DNA of 64,000 bases from NCBI RefSeq assembly GCF_024459955.1, contig NZ_JANFXK010000003.1, forward strand, positions 202,023 to 266,022, written 5' to 3'. The position numbers were made by a program, and so were the translations under genes. The DNA comes from Anaerovorax odorimutans. GTDB taxonomy: Bacteria; Bacillota; Clostridia; Peptostreptococcales; Anaerovoracaceae. Shown piece by piece: positions 42,563-52,249 of this stretch; the stretch's first letter is position 1, and every line of letters begins with the position of its first letter. Under the pieces are notes generated by a model. The model ran no database searches. It saw only the letters and a list, made by a program, of their open reading frames with translations, and had not been told where the DNA came from.

Positions 42563-44126
42563 ATTCCAATCTACGGGTCCCATGCGGGACTCGACTCGTC
42601 ATGGACGACCCAAACAAAGACAAAGCTGTGTTTCAATCCACGAGCCCCATGCGGGACTCGTAGCCGTAGTTTCTTAGTTTCAATCCACGAGCCCCATGCG
42701 GGACTCGACTCGACCGCGCAAAAGAGTTAAAAGTATCCGTTACGGTTTCAATCCACGAGCCCCATGCGGGACTCGACGCCGGCCGGCATTCAATTTGTAC
42801 GTTTTTCAGCCGTTTCAATCCACGAGCCCCATGCGGGACTCGACTGCTATATCCATCAGACAAGGACCTGGCAGTCGAAGTTTCAATCCACGAGCCCCAT
42901 GCGGGACTCGACAAGAGCTGATCTTTGATTATATCGCGGACAAAACAGTTTCAATCCACGAGCCCCATGCGGGACTCGACTATGAGCCGGGCATCGTGAA
43001 AAGGATGGCGACCTTTGTTTCAATCCACGAGCCCCATGCGGGACTCGACTCACACGTCTGCGGAGGTCGGAAATTTGAAAGATGTTTCAATCCACGAGCC
43101 CCATGCGGGACTCGACCTTATTCTTACACAGAACTCCGAAACGGCGATTGTTTCAATCCACGAGCCCCATGCGGGACTCGACATTGTCTTGCCACACATC
43201 GCAAAGTTCTGCTCATCGTTTCAATCCACGAGCCCCATGCGGGACTCGACTCCACGATTCGTTTCGACTTTTGCCGATGTCGTTGTTTCAATCCACGAGC
43301 CCCATGCGGGACTCGACGCCTCTTCCCCTAAATCCTCTATTTCAAAATCTATGTTTCAATCCACGAGCCCCATGCGGGACTCGACTTTAACTTAAAACAT
43401 GCGTCAAGTACGGAATTGGTTTCAATCCACGAGCCCCATGCGGGACTCGACAGACAAATATTTAAACCTCTCACACACTCCAAAACGGTTTCAATCCACG
43501 AGCCCCATGCGGGACTCGACCGGAAAAGAGACAACGAGCATTATATCTCAGCTGGGTTTCAATCCACGAGCCCCATGCGGGACTCGACACCATCCCTTCC
43601 GGCAGGAGAAAATAAGATCGGTGTTTCAATCCACGAGCCCCATGCGGGACTCGACACCGGAGCCGGAACCAGAACCGGAGCCGGAACCGTTTCAATCCAC
43701 GAGCCCCATGCGGGACTCGACCCGGCTCAACGATTGCCAGAGCCGGATGCGGAGGTTTCAATCCACGAGCCCCATGCGGGACTCGACAAACCTAGAAAGA
43801 AACGTACGAAAAAATCGGAAGGTTTCAATCCACGAGCCCCATGCGGGACTCGACGAAAGGAAAAGAAAATGGCAGAACTTAGCGTACAGGTTTCAATCCA
43901 CGAGCCCCATGCGGGACTCGACGATGTGGAAAGTTTACCGCAAATTCCTGCGGGGTCGTTTCAATCCACGAGCCCCATGCGGGACTCGACTCACACGTCT
44001 GCGGAAGTCGGGAATTTGAAAGATGTTTCAATCCACGAGCCCCATGCGGGACTCGACAGTACCGGATATTCAACCGGAGCGCATTTGCATTTTGTTTCAA
44101 TCCACGAGCCCCATGCGGGACTCGAC
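42563..44126 (-). CRISPR. Type I-C CRISPR array, 24 repeats and 23 spacers
   Basis: The 33-base repeat on the minus strand runs from GTCGAGTCCCGCATGGGG to CTCGTGGATTGAAAC, as in I-C systems. Copies start (plus-strand left edge) at 42563, 42630, 42677, 42745, 42812, 42880, 42948, 43017, 43084, 43150, 43218, 43285, 43353, 43419, 43488, 43556, 43623, 43689, 43755, 43822, 43890, 43958, 44025 and 44094. Spacers are 33-36 bases. The first copy has five mismatches, the second has lost its two end bases, and the spacer between 42661 and 42676 is only 16 bases, so the distal end is decaying. cas2 lies beyond the right end, which makes 44126 the leader side. Spacers 43050-43083 and 43991-44024 differ at only two bases. 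Confidence 0.99.
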
Positions 44127-44295
44127 TGCAATACAGTACGAAAACCAGCATTTTTTTCATACTATCTTGCTACCAACACAATTTTTTCGCAATTCTCACC
44201 TTCTCTAACCTAGTTTCACCTGAAAAACCTCCTCTTTTCCGGTGCGAAAGGCCCGGGAATTTCATGTTTGCTTACCTTTCGCACCAGGATATCAG
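44127..44295 (-). promoter_or_regulatory. CRISPR leader with a conserved-looking hairpin
   Basis: This 169-base AT-rich stretch separates cas2 from the newest repeat. It includes a perfect 10-base inverted repeat, GGTGCGAAAG (44241-44250) and CTTTCGCACC (44276-44285), around a 25-base loop just after the cas2 stop. T- and A-runs lie next to the first repeat. The leader should hold the crRNA promoter and the integration signals. Similar stems after cas2 are something I recall from other I-C loci. Confidence 0.75.
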
Positions 44296-44586
44296 TCAGA
44301 CCATCAAAACGCCCTCTGCTTCATACCCTTCCTTAACTCCGAAATGTTCAACCTTATTTGTATAGTTATTACCAAGATAGTAAAAACGAAGGCTATCCTG
44401 TTCCGTATCAATGATGGACAACAGCTTATCCTTTAAAATAAGAACCTGTGATGCATCGAGGATGCACTCAAACACGGAGTTTTGTACTCGCTGGCCGTAA
44501 TTAACACATTCCTTGGCAACTTTGCGGAGCCGTTTTTTACCTCCCTCGTCCTGTGTCGAAACATCGTATGTAACCAATACCAGCAC
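44296..44586 (-). CDS. cas2: CRISPR-associated endonuclease Cas2
   Basis: The 96-residue ferredoxin-fold protein starts LVTYDVSTQDEGGKKRLRKV, with the conserved Asp of the first strand. It ends in a strand typical of I-C Cas2. With Cas1 it forms the spacer-integration complex. GTG is the start, preceded by AAAGGAG. It is the last cas gene before the leader. Confidence 0.96.
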   Translation of the reverse strand: MLVLVTYDVSTQDEGGKKRLRKVAKECVNYGQRVQNSVFECILDASQVLILKDKLLSIIDTEQDSLRFYYLGNNYTNKVEHFGVKEGYEAEGVLMV

Positions 44587-44598
44587 AAAATCACTCCT

Positions 44599-45630
44599 TT
44601 ACTTCCACAAAAACGGCGGATACGCTTCTAGATCCCCTCGGATGGTCCGTGCTAAAAGCAGGGCCTGCACATAAGGCACCAATCCCCAGGGGATTTTCTC
44701 TTTCAAAAATGGATGGGTCAACGTCTCTTTTTTCCGAGACTGCCATGCAGAGAAAAACTGTTTACGGCCTTCCTCACTCAGCAAAACTGCCCCGTCGCCC
44801 TGGCGATCGAAATGCTCACCTTTTATGATTTTTTTATTGATTAGCGTCAGCACAAACCGATCAGCCATAATGCCGCGCAGCTCTTCCAACAGGTCTAAAG
44901 CCAGGGATTCTCTTCCGGGCCGGTCGCAATGCATAAAACCCACATACGCATCCAATCCCACGCCCTCCAGCGCTCCTGCGCATTCATTTCCAAGAATAGT
45001 ATAAACAAATGACAAAAGCGCATTGATATTATCCATCGGCGGTCTGCGACTGCGCCCATTGAAGCGAAAATCATCTTTTTGATTAATAATCAATTCATTA
45101 AATACGGAAAAATAGCGTGAAGCCATTTTCCCTTCAAGCCCCCGCAGCGAGTCCATGTTTTCACACTTCCTGGCTGCGCTTAGGCCTTCGTTTAACAAAA
45201 AAGAAGCATGTTTGACTTTCTCTGTGTCAATGCGCATACCATTATCCCGTATGGTACGTTCCAGACTCCAGCGGCAGTTGAAGACTTTTCCAGTAATCAT
45301 ATTTTTTGCGTATGCCAAACTTTTTTCAGGCTGTCCGGAAATACGATACTGCTCTTTTCGAAGCAAAACATTACCGTAAGAAGCTCCAACGGTGTGGGCC
45401 AGAAACTTCCCGCGGGGAGAATAAAAACTCAGCCCAATCTCCCTAGACGCACATGCGCCCATCAAGGCCGGCGAAGCCCCTTTATAGCTGAAACTTACGA
45501 TATTCTCCAGCGTATGGAGGGGAAAACGCCCAGCCGTCTCTTCTTCACGCAAAACAATGACATTTTCCCCATCCAGCGCCAAGTAGACATCCTCCGAAAG
45601 GATATACAGTGTGTTTAAAAGCTTTTTCAT
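44599..45630 (-). CDS. cas1: CRISPR-associated integrase Cas1, subtype I-C
   Basis: The 343-residue integrase catalyses insertion of new spacers at the leader end. It has an N-terminal beta domain (1-85) and a helical catalytic domain. LEGKMASRYFSVFNEL has the first metal Glu, YVGFMHCDRPGRESLALDLLE has the His, and the Asp/Glu pair follows. DNINALLSFVYTILGNECAG is a strong I-C Cas1 signature. It overlaps cas4 by 4 bases and is followed by cas2 after 12. Confidence 0.97.
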   Translation of the reverse strand: MKKLLNTLYILSEDVYLALDGENVIVLREEETAGRFPLHTLENIVSFSYKGASPALMGACASREIGLSFYSPRGKFLAHTVGASYGNVLLRKEQYRISGQPEKSLAYAKNMITGKVFNCRWSLERTIRDNGMRIDTEKVKHASFLLNEGLSAARKCENMDSLRGLEGKMASRYFSVFNELIINQKDDFRFNGRSRRPPMDNINALLSFVYTILGNECAGALEGVGLDAYVGFMHCDRPGRESLALDLLEELRGIMADRFVLTLINKKIIKGEHFDRQGDGAVLLSEEGRKQFFSAWQSRKKETLTHPFLKEKIPWGLVPYVQALLLARTIRGDLEAYPPFLWK

Positions 45631-46301
45631 TCCCCTTCACCCGCCTCGCCTATTCTTTCATTGATATATTTCTCCACGTCCAGATTCTTATTGAGCTTCG
45701 GCAGACAAAGATCCCGTAGTGAGCAGGAGCGGCACTTTTTATTAGTTCGAACTTTCGGCGTATAGCCTTTTTTATAAAGATCGTGCATCTGCCGACAAAT
45801 CTCAGCGACGTGGCTGCGGAGCTCGGCGCTGAAAACAACTTCCTCCCGCCGTTTGTTTTCTCCATAAAACAGATATCCTTTAGGGATCTCGGTCAGAAGC
45901 ATTTCTTCCAAGCATAGCGCCTGCGCACAAAGCTGCACTTCATCCTCCAGTCCGTTCTTTTTTGTGCCCCGTTTGTATTCCACAGGCAGGACCTCCCAAA
46001 GGCCATCATATCCAGAAAGGGTAATGCCCTGCCTTTTCTGATGGAATTCGACCACATCGCACTGCCCGGAAACTCCAAGACTTGCGGAGGCAATGCGAAG
46101 CCCCCGCATAATCAACAGGCTCCCCCGCTTTTCAATGGATATTTCTTCATGTGCTTTCTTGTGCATCAGTTCACCGTCCGTTGTCCGGTAATTTTCGGCC
46201 CACTGCTGTTCGATATGGATCAAGGCCCACTGCCTCCTGCAAAACTCGAAATGCTGAATACCGGAAAGCTGGAGGTACTCTGCCTCTTCATAGCGAGCCA
46301 T
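45627..46301 (-). CDS. cas4: CRISPR-associated exonuclease Cas4
   Basis: The ATG at 46301, one base after the cas7 stop, gives 224 residues; the longer frame would run through the end of cas7 and is not used. The RecB-type nuclease has a Cys in HFEFCRRQW near residue 20 and three in CRSCSLRDLC near the C-terminus, the four ligands of its Fe-S cluster. The QCDVVEFHQK and PVEYKRGTKK stretches form the DEK nuclease core. It trims prespacers and sets PAM-dependent orientation. Confidence 0.94.
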   Translation of the reverse strand: MARYEEAEYLQLSGIQHFEFCRRQWALIHIEQQWAENYRTTDGELMHKKAHEEISIEKRGSLLIMRGLRIASASLGVSGQCDVVEFHQKRQGITLSGYDGLWEVLPVEYKRGTKKNGLEDEVQLCAQALCLEEMLLTEIPKGYLFYGENKRREEVVFSAELRSHVAEICRQMHDLYKKGYTPKVRTNKKCRSCSLRDLCLPKLNKNLDVEKYINERIGEAGEGE

Positions 46302-46302
46302 T

Positions 46303-47151
46303 TTAGATGCCCTCAATATATTCTGGTTCCAATCCTTCCAAGGGAACGATCTCAATTTCATAATCATCAATCGAATCGGCAATCTTAGACGGATCTTTTT
46401 CCTTAATCACCAGGCTGCGGTGTACTTTGGCAGAGGAGTATTGTCCCATCTTATTGTTGTGTTTCCACCAGTATACCCCGATCACTTCCATGCTCCCGTC
46501 CGGTCTGGCAGAAGATGCGTCGTTTACAAACAAAGTCCTGAGACACTCTTTCACCTTTTCAGCGTCTTCCTCGGAGAACCCGGTTTTCTCTGCCAGCTGT
46601 ACATTGATCGAACCTTTGATCTCGTAGAGCCCAAAATTGACCATATGCTTCATACCCATGGTGTCCGCCCCTTTTTTGTCGCCTGTTTCGCTGTTTACAC
46701 TTTTAGTAATCTGTATGCTGGACACATCGATTGGTGTAATGCTCCTGGCCTGGTGGATTGATACCGGGCCTCTTACACCAACAGATACGCCTTCCTTTGG
46801 CGCTGCGCCTTTAAAGGCAAAGACCTGACCGAAAGCTCGCACGTCAAACCATGTTTCACAGGCTTTTTTGGCGAAATCCTCCTTTGAAAGCTTTTCCGGC
46901 AGTGTGTTTTTAACTCTATCACTAAGACTGGAAAAGCCATCATCCGCACGGTCGTCGGACTGAACAAAGATCTGCTCGCCCTCATCCTGGAGCCGGTTAC
47001 GCAGCTTTCTCTTAATGCAGACATCGGAAATTTCGCCAAAACCATCATAGGTAGTTCTGGGCCTATTGCCATTCAAAGGGTCACCGTTGGGATTGGCATT
47101 ACGTACCGCTGCTAATACAACAAAATCTATTTTATTATTTAAAGTACTCAT
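46303..47151 (-). CDS. cas7: Cascade backbone protein Cas7 (Csd2), subtype I-C
   Basis: The 282-residue RRM-fold protein coats the crRNA. NKIDFVVLAAVRNANPNGDP at residues 6-25 is the family start (RxNPNGDP), and GVRGPVSIHQARSITPIDV is another typical block. It follows cas8c after 23 bases with an AGGAGG site. Several copies line one crRNA in the assembled complex. Confidence 0.96.
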   Translation of the reverse strand: MSTLNNKIDFVVLAAVRNANPNGDPLNGNRPRTTYDGFGEISDVCIKRKLRNRLQDEGEQIFVQSDDRADDGFSSLSDRVKNTLPEKLSKEDFAKKACETWFDVRAFGQVFAFKGAAPKEGVSVGVRGPVSIHQARSITPIDVSSIQITKSVNSETGDKKGADTMGMKHMVNFGLYEIKGSINVQLAEKTGFSEEDAEKVKECLRTLFVNDASSARPDGSMEVIGVYWWKHNNKMGQYSSAKVHRSLVIKEKDPSKIADSIDDYEIEIVPLEGLEPEYIEGI

Positions 47152-47174
47152 GATAACTTCCTCCTTTACTGTGC

Positions 47175-49040
47175 TTACGCATCTTCTTTCTTTTTACTGA
47201 GTTCTGCCCGTTCCAGCCAATACCCGGTCAGATACAATTCGTTCAAGCCTTTATTCTGATCTAGGCGGGATTCTTCTCCGATCGCCACTGAAATTTCCTG
47301 AATCTCTTTGCGAAAGTAATCTCTCAGTCTCGGGGCCATACGCTGGTAATATGGAATCAATGCCTGTTCAATCGTCATTCTTGCTGATCCCGGATGCTGG
47401 ACAAAGGATGCCTGGAGACGAATAGCGTTAGGCTCCCGCTTTTCGTCTCTATCGTAGGTGCTCCGCTCGGCCTTCTCATAGACAGCCAAAAGCATTCCGT
47501 AAAGAAAGCTTCTCCGGTCCTGCCCTGTTAATTTTTCCAGATTCTTCTGTAAGTTCATTTCAAGTTCCACTCCTTTGTCTTTATAGTATTTTGCGATCAG
47601 CGCACACGCAGTTGACAGAATTCGTTCCCGATTGCCAAAGGTATAGCCCATTGGATGGGAGGCCCTTTGGAAAATAGCATGAACAAAATCTCTTGGAATA
47701 CGCTGCCGATCTACGATACAATGAAATAATCTCTGATACTGCATAATCATTAGCTTATCATCGACTTTTACCATATTGCCCTGCTCTGTGCCAAAAGCAT
47801 AGTTTACAATTCTGGCTATCGCTGGTGTTTTTACCTCCTGACGGGGCTTTTTTTCGCTGTCAAAGGTGGTAAACTGCCAGCAGCAGGTTTCATACCAGCT
47901 GCGTATCCGCGAAAAGTAGTCTTTGGCTTTCAGTTCATTGTAATAGGTAACCGAAAGACGGCCGGTTGTGGCTGCCTCCAGGGTCAGGAGAGCAATATCA
48001 TCTGTTGCGTCAAATCCGTCCTCATAACCACCCAGAAATTTTCGCAGCCGCTGACGATACTGAGGTACTGTATTGGGTACGGCATCCTCTTCATATTCCA
48101 GATCCAGCTCTCTTCCAGCCTCCGGTATTTTCAAGTCTTTAAGGCTCCAGCAGATATAGGTCCGTTTGTCGCGGTTTCCTACCGTGTACCCCTGCTGTTT
48201 TGCAAGCCACTTCAAAGCATTGTGTGCTTTTTGAGAAGCCTCATAGCTGACAGCGTAAGCCTGTTTTTCATCCTGAAAACGCCCCCTGTAGGTAAAATCA
48301 CTGTTGTCGTTTGCCGACAATAGCTTGGCGCCATAGCTGGCGGCAAGGATTCCCTTGGGGTGGTTGTCCGAAATGGCCGCTGGTTTTGCCGTCAGATAGC
48401 AGATATCTTCCCGGCCTTCCTTTGCGCCGAAATAATATTCCTGATACGCCTTAATCAGACTCTTGTCAAGCCAGCATTCCTCCGGCTCTTCCGCTCCCAA
48501 GACAATGAAACGAACCATGCATTTGTCGTAAGTCTTTCCTGCAATTTTATCTTTCGTCAGTTTCCCGTTTTCGTCCAGATTTACAACGCCATATTCCTGT
48601 AAATCCTTGATCGTATGTTTTTGCGAAAGGTAATTGTATATCGCCTGCACCTTCTCATGAGAGTTCCCGGAGCTGATCCAGCTTTCCAAAGCTTTAATAT
48701 ATGCGTCAAACCGCTGTCTGCCGGTATCAGTTTCTTTTTTACTTGCCGCATAGTCCCCATAGTCTCCCGCCAGATAAGTGAGATTGTCACTCAGCGGGTG
48801 AGGTGCCGTACCGCTGGAACGGCTGGCCGACTCTTCTGTTACCGGAATAATTGTCTCCCCATCTTCCCGATCCGTTATTGTTCTGGCGTCAACGATGTTT
48901 CCCTGTAGATCAATAGACATCTCAATCTGCACGCTGGCGGTCATGTGGGATACCGGGCAGAGGGGATATTGAGTATAGGGATTTGCCACCATCGCTTCAT
49001 TGGATTCGTAGGTACCATATAACATTTTAAAGAGACTCAT
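47175..49040 (-). CDS. cas8c: Cascade large subunit Cas8c (Csd1)
   Basis: The 621-residue subunit recognises the PAM and starts target unwinding. The order of genes, the length and segments such as QRLFHCIVDRQRIPRDFVHA and GRLSVTYYNEL match the I-C Csd1 family as I know it. The start codon lies inside the end of cas5c (14-base overlap) with GGGAGGG upstream. The family is fast-evolving, so position in the operon is an important part of the evidence. No separate cas11 gene is expected, since in I-C it is made from an internal start. Confidence 0.93.
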   Translation of the reverse strand: MSLFKMLYGTYESNEAMVANPYTQYPLCPVSHMTASVQIEMSIDLQGNIVDARTITDREDGETIIPVTEESASRSSGTAPHPLSDNLTYLAGDYGDYAASKKETDTGRQRFDAYIKALESWISSGNSHEKVQAIYNYLSQKHTIKDLQEYGVVNLDENGKLTKDKIAGKTYDKCMVRFIVLGAEEPEECWLDKSLIKAYQEYYFGAKEGREDICYLTAKPAAISDNHPKGILAASYGAKLLSANDNSDFTYRGRFQDEKQAYAVSYEASQKAHNALKWLAKQQGYTVGNRDKRTYICWSLKDLKIPEAGRELDLEYEEDAVPNTVPQYRQRLRKFLGGYEDGFDATDDIALLTLEAATTGRLSVTYYNELKAKDYFSRIRSWYETCCWQFTTFDSEKKPRQEVKTPAIARIVNYAFGTEQGNMVKVDDKLMIMQYQRLFHCIVDRQRIPRDFVHAIFQRASHPMGYTFGNRERILSTACALIAKYYKDKGVELEMNLQKNLEKLTGQDRRSFLYGMLLAVYEKAERSTYDRDEKREPNAIRLQASFVQHPGSARMTIEQALIPYYQRMAPRLRDYFRKEIQEISVAIGEESRLDQNKGLNELYLTGYWLERAELSKKKEDA

Positions 49041-49764
49041 CTATATCCCTCCCTGTCATATCGACGCTCTGAAAATTGCAGAGTTCCTCGCCAAAAGGCT
49101 TGATGGACATTTCCCGCACAGGGCGGTGGATACATTTTTCAGGCCGTTCAAATTCAATGATCCCGGACCGCATGAGACAGTGCCACAGCCTGACGGTCAT
49201 TTTGCCTTTTGTCTCCTCAGAATAGGCTTCGTCCGCATAAGTAATGCCGTGATACATCATACCAAAATCTAACTGTGGGATCTTATCATAAGCACCCGTT
49301 CCTTCGCCAAAGATACAGGGCTCCACATATCCCTGGCACTCTCTGGTGCCGAGGAAGATATCTCTTCTTCCGCCTTTCTTTATCATACGCTTGGCAATAT
49401 TGTGATGCTTGTTTTCGTTACGGTCCAGGGCAAGCTCCGGCCGATTTTCATTCCAGATAAAATGCGCCTTTACCTGATAACAGCAATCTTTCAAATATGT
49501 ATAATATGAAAGATCATTTTTATTGTTGCTGTATTTGATCGGACGAATTCCTTTGGCTTCCGTCTGTATCGGGTTCATAATCCGCACAGAGTCGACAATC
49601 CACGTAATCGTAGGCTTCCAATATATGCTCTGCAGAATTCCTTTCAGCGCCTCATAAGTAGGAACTTGATAAGTAAATTTTTCTCCTCCCACTCGCGTCA
49701 TAGGATCGGAAAAAAGCGCATAATCGCCGGAGACTTGAAATTCCACAAAATTATCGTGCTGCAT
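49027..49764 (-). CDS. cas5c: crRNA-processing Cascade subunit Cas5c (Cas5d)
   Basis: I use the ATG at 49764, which has GGAAGGAG nine bases upstream; the longer frame runs into the cas3 end. The 245-residue protein begins NFVEFQVSGDYALFSDPMTR, the I-C Cas5 opening. In this subtype Cas5 replaces Cas6 and cuts the pre-crRNA, leaving an 11-base handle. It is 16 bases after cas3 and overlaps cas8c by 14. Confidence 0.95.
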   Translation of the reverse strand: MQHDNFVEFQVSGDYALFSDPMTRVGGEKFTYQVPTYEALKGILQSIYWKPTITWIVDSVRIMNPIQTEAKGIRPIKYSNNKNDLSYYTYLKDCCYQVKAHFIWNENRPELALDRNENKHHNIAKRMIKKGGRRDIFLGTRECQGYVEPCIFGEGTGAYDKIPQLDFGMMYHGITYADEAYSEETKGKMTVRLWHCLMRSGIIEFERPEKCIHRPVREMSIKPFGEELCNFQSVDMTGRDIDESL

Positions 49765-49780
49765 AAAGTTACTCCTTCCT

Positions 49781-52249
49781 TTACATTGATAAAAAATCAT
49801 CGGACTGTACATACTCATCCGGACAAACGCCGATGCTCTCGTCATAAGCAGTCTTGTCCAGAAAAATCACCCCCTCAAAGATATCTTCATCTAAACGCCC
49901 GTTTTTCCGCAGCTCATCAAGCTCGTAGGGAAACAGCCCCACAGTATAGGGCTTCATGGCATCCAGTTGCTTTCTGGCATACCCATAGTTCCTCTTTGCT
50001 TTTTTCGAACATAGGTTGGCTATATATTCGTCAACCTTATCATCGTATCTTACCACAATATCCGTTTTATCATCGTCAAAGACTTTGCAGTTTTTGGCGG
50101 CAGTTTTGAACGCCTGTCTAAAATAAAATGGATGCTCACTGTCAATAGGCCCAATATCCATCAGCATTGTACGGATGAACTGCTCACTACCTTCTATGGT
50201 AATTGGATATTTAAACTGCCGTTTGCTGTAGCGGTCGTCAAAAAAACGCTTATAGTATAACTCAATCAGCTCTTTTGAAAGGATATCGCCATCAAAAGCT
50301 CCCGGGTCTTTTCGAAAACGATAGAGTGCCTTCCCACAGCAGGTCTGAGCGGTTTGGATATCTTTCAGCGGTCCCAGGGATTCGGCCTGCAGTTTTACCA
50401 GAAAGGCATCACAGATATGCTGCCAATCATTATTTCGATTGCACCTTCCAACGGCCTGGACGATACTGTCGATCCCGGCCCAAATGCGGATAACGCTCTC
50501 AAAGGAGAAGTCCATACCTGCCTCCACAAGCTGCGTCGCTATGCAGATAACTTTCCGATCTTCATTGAGTCCTGGCGTCTTGCCGATTTTATCAAGAACG
50601 TCCGTTCTATGTTTTTTACACATGGATGTTGATAAATGGTAAAGCTGGCATCCATCTGGGATCAAAAGCTTTAATTTCTGAAACAGCATTCGCGCTGTTT
50701 TTTTCGTATTGCAGATCACCAGAATCGAATCTTTCTGTTCTATATTCTCTGCCGTAAATTCTGCCAAATCATTTAGGGACATTCCCGGGCCGTCTGTTTT
50801 ATCAACAAGGTTTACTCGCTTAAAAACTTCCGCCGCTTCTCCCTCTAGTTTTACTAGGTCCGTCTTGTCTGCCAAGTGAATCGGCAATCTCACCTTATCA
50901 AAAGCCGGCTGGGTGGCGGAGCATAAAATCACGGTGCTTCCGCAAAAATCTGCCAGAAAGTTGATGGCTGTGGTAAACAGCTCGGTAAATTTCAGAGGCA
51001 GTGACTGCACCTCGTCGATGATGATGACGCTGTCACATAGGGATTTCATTCTGCGGACGGCGGAGGTTCTATGGGAAAAAAGGATATTCAAAAGCTGGAC
51101 CATCGTCGATACGATAAAGGGAGCGTTCCAAGTTTCCATCAGAAGGTCGTTTTTATCCAATTCATCCTCATCGTCACAAGTATTGATAACATTGGAATGG
51201 TGTTCCAGCAGCAAATGGCTGTCTTTTATGTATTTTCGCAGTTCCCTGCTGTTCTGGTCCAATACGCTGAGCAGCGGTATGATGAAAATAACGCGCTCCT
51301 TTTCAAACGCAGCGGCGTGGTTCAGCGCATACCGCAAAGAGGCTAAAGTCTTACCACCGCCCGTGGGTACGGTCAGCCTGTAGATACCTCCCTTTTCTGC
51401 AGCCGCTTTTTTACATTCGTCGGAAATGTATGCCCGCGCTTTATTAATGGGGGAATCTTTGGAAAAACCTTTGATCCGTTCCTCCATATATGCACATTGA
51501 TTCAGCCAGAACCCGCGGTCTGCCTGAATTTGTTCAAACATCCTGCCGCTCATAAACTCAGCGGTATCTCTTCTGTCACCTTCAATAATCGCCGCTAAAA
51601 CAAGCCGCACAAGATAACTGTGCATCAAACGTATACTGCGTGGAGAACAGATTTCCCTTTCTCCGTGCATGGCCGTAAGAAAGGCGTTGATTTCCTGGCA
51701 TGATTTTTGGAACAAAGCGTCGAGCTGCTGCTCATCCGCAACCTGCTTAAAAAAATTCTCTTTCACTTCCTGATAGTCGATTTCCTTTTCATCGCACTTT
51801 ATCCGATGTAAAAATCCATTGACCTTCTTCTCATCCAGAGGGTCCTGGATGTCAAAGAAACCATGATGGCATCCCATAGCGACAGCCAGAATTTCACTGG
51901 TTATTTTCTCTGTTTCGGATGCTGTATCCGTATGGTAGCGCTCCAGTATATAGCGGACTGCGGCAAAGGTGTGGTTGACGCTTCCCCTGGCCCGTCCACT
52001 TCCGCCATTTTGCTCTTGCTGATACCGCTCTTCAATATATTCTGTAAAAAGTATCCGGCATTTCCCAAAATCATGCATGAGCCCACCCAGATATCCGATA
52101 TGGTAAAGTTTCACTTTTTTCAAAGCTTCCCCTGCATATTGGGCAGCTTTGAAAGAGTGTTGCTCTACGGACTGGTCAATCTGCAGTCCGTCAATCTGCG
52201 TAATATGGGCTAAAAGCTCTCTGTTTTCCATTTCCATGCTCTCTTCCAT
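49781..52249 (-). CDS. cas3: CRISPR-associated nuclease/helicase Cas3
   Basis: The protein (822 residues from the ATG at 52249; ATGs at 52237 and 52231 are alternatives) degrades DNA marked by Cascade. The N-terminal HD nuclease has EQHSFKAA, LGGLMHDFGK and CHHGFFD. The SF2 helicase has VPTGGGKTLAS (Walker A), IIDEVQSLP (DEAD-box position), LCSATQPAF (motif III) and VQAVGRCNRNND (motif VI). Upstream in-frame codons as far as 52480 lack a ribosome site and read through the promoter region. It is the first gene of the cas operon. Confidence 0.95.
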   Translation of the reverse strand: MEESMEMENRELLAHITQIDGLQIDQSVEQHSFKAAQYAGEALKKVKLYHIGYLGGLMHDFGKCRILFTEYIEERYQQEQNGGSGRARGSVNHTFAAVRYILERYHTDTASETEKITSEILAVAMGCHHGFFDIQDPLDEKKVNGFLHRIKCDEKEIDYQEVKENFFKQVADEQQLDALFQKSCQEINAFLTAMHGEREICSPRSIRLMHSYLVRLVLAAIIEGDRRDTAEFMSGRMFEQIQADRGFWLNQCAYMEERIKGFSKDSPINKARAYISDECKKAAAEKGGIYRLTVPTGGGKTLASLRYALNHAAAFEKERVIFIIPLLSVLDQNSRELRKYIKDSHLLLEHHSNVINTCDDEDELDKNDLLMETWNAPFIVSTMVQLLNILFSHRTSAVRRMKSLCDSVIIIDEVQSLPLKFTELFTTAINFLADFCGSTVILCSATQPAFDKVRLPIHLADKTDLVKLEGEAAEVFKRVNLVDKTDGPGMSLNDLAEFTAENIEQKDSILVICNTKKTARMLFQKLKLLIPDGCQLYHLSTSMCKKHRTDVLDKIGKTPGLNEDRKVICIATQLVEAGMDFSFESVIRIWAGIDSIVQAVGRCNRNNDWQHICDAFLVKLQAESLGPLKDIQTAQTCCGKALYRFRKDPGAFDGDILSKELIELYYKRFFDDRYSKRQFKYPITIEGSEQFIRTMLMDIGPIDSEHPFYFRQAFKTAAKNCKVFDDDKTDIVVRYDDKVDEYIANLCSKKAKRNYGYARKQLDAMKPYTVGLFPYELDELRKNGRLDEDIFEGVIFLDKTAYDESIGVCPDEYVQSDDFLSM

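Noticed and set aside
42633..44213. Open frames across the CRISPR array, encoding repeats such as SIHEPHAGLD or SSPAWGSWIET
   Set aside because: They are translations of the 33-base repeats and spacers; the array is not coding.
44599..52249. A novel CRISPR variant
   Set aside because: Gene order, repeat and all seven cas genes are the standard I-C set; no extra or missing gene was found.
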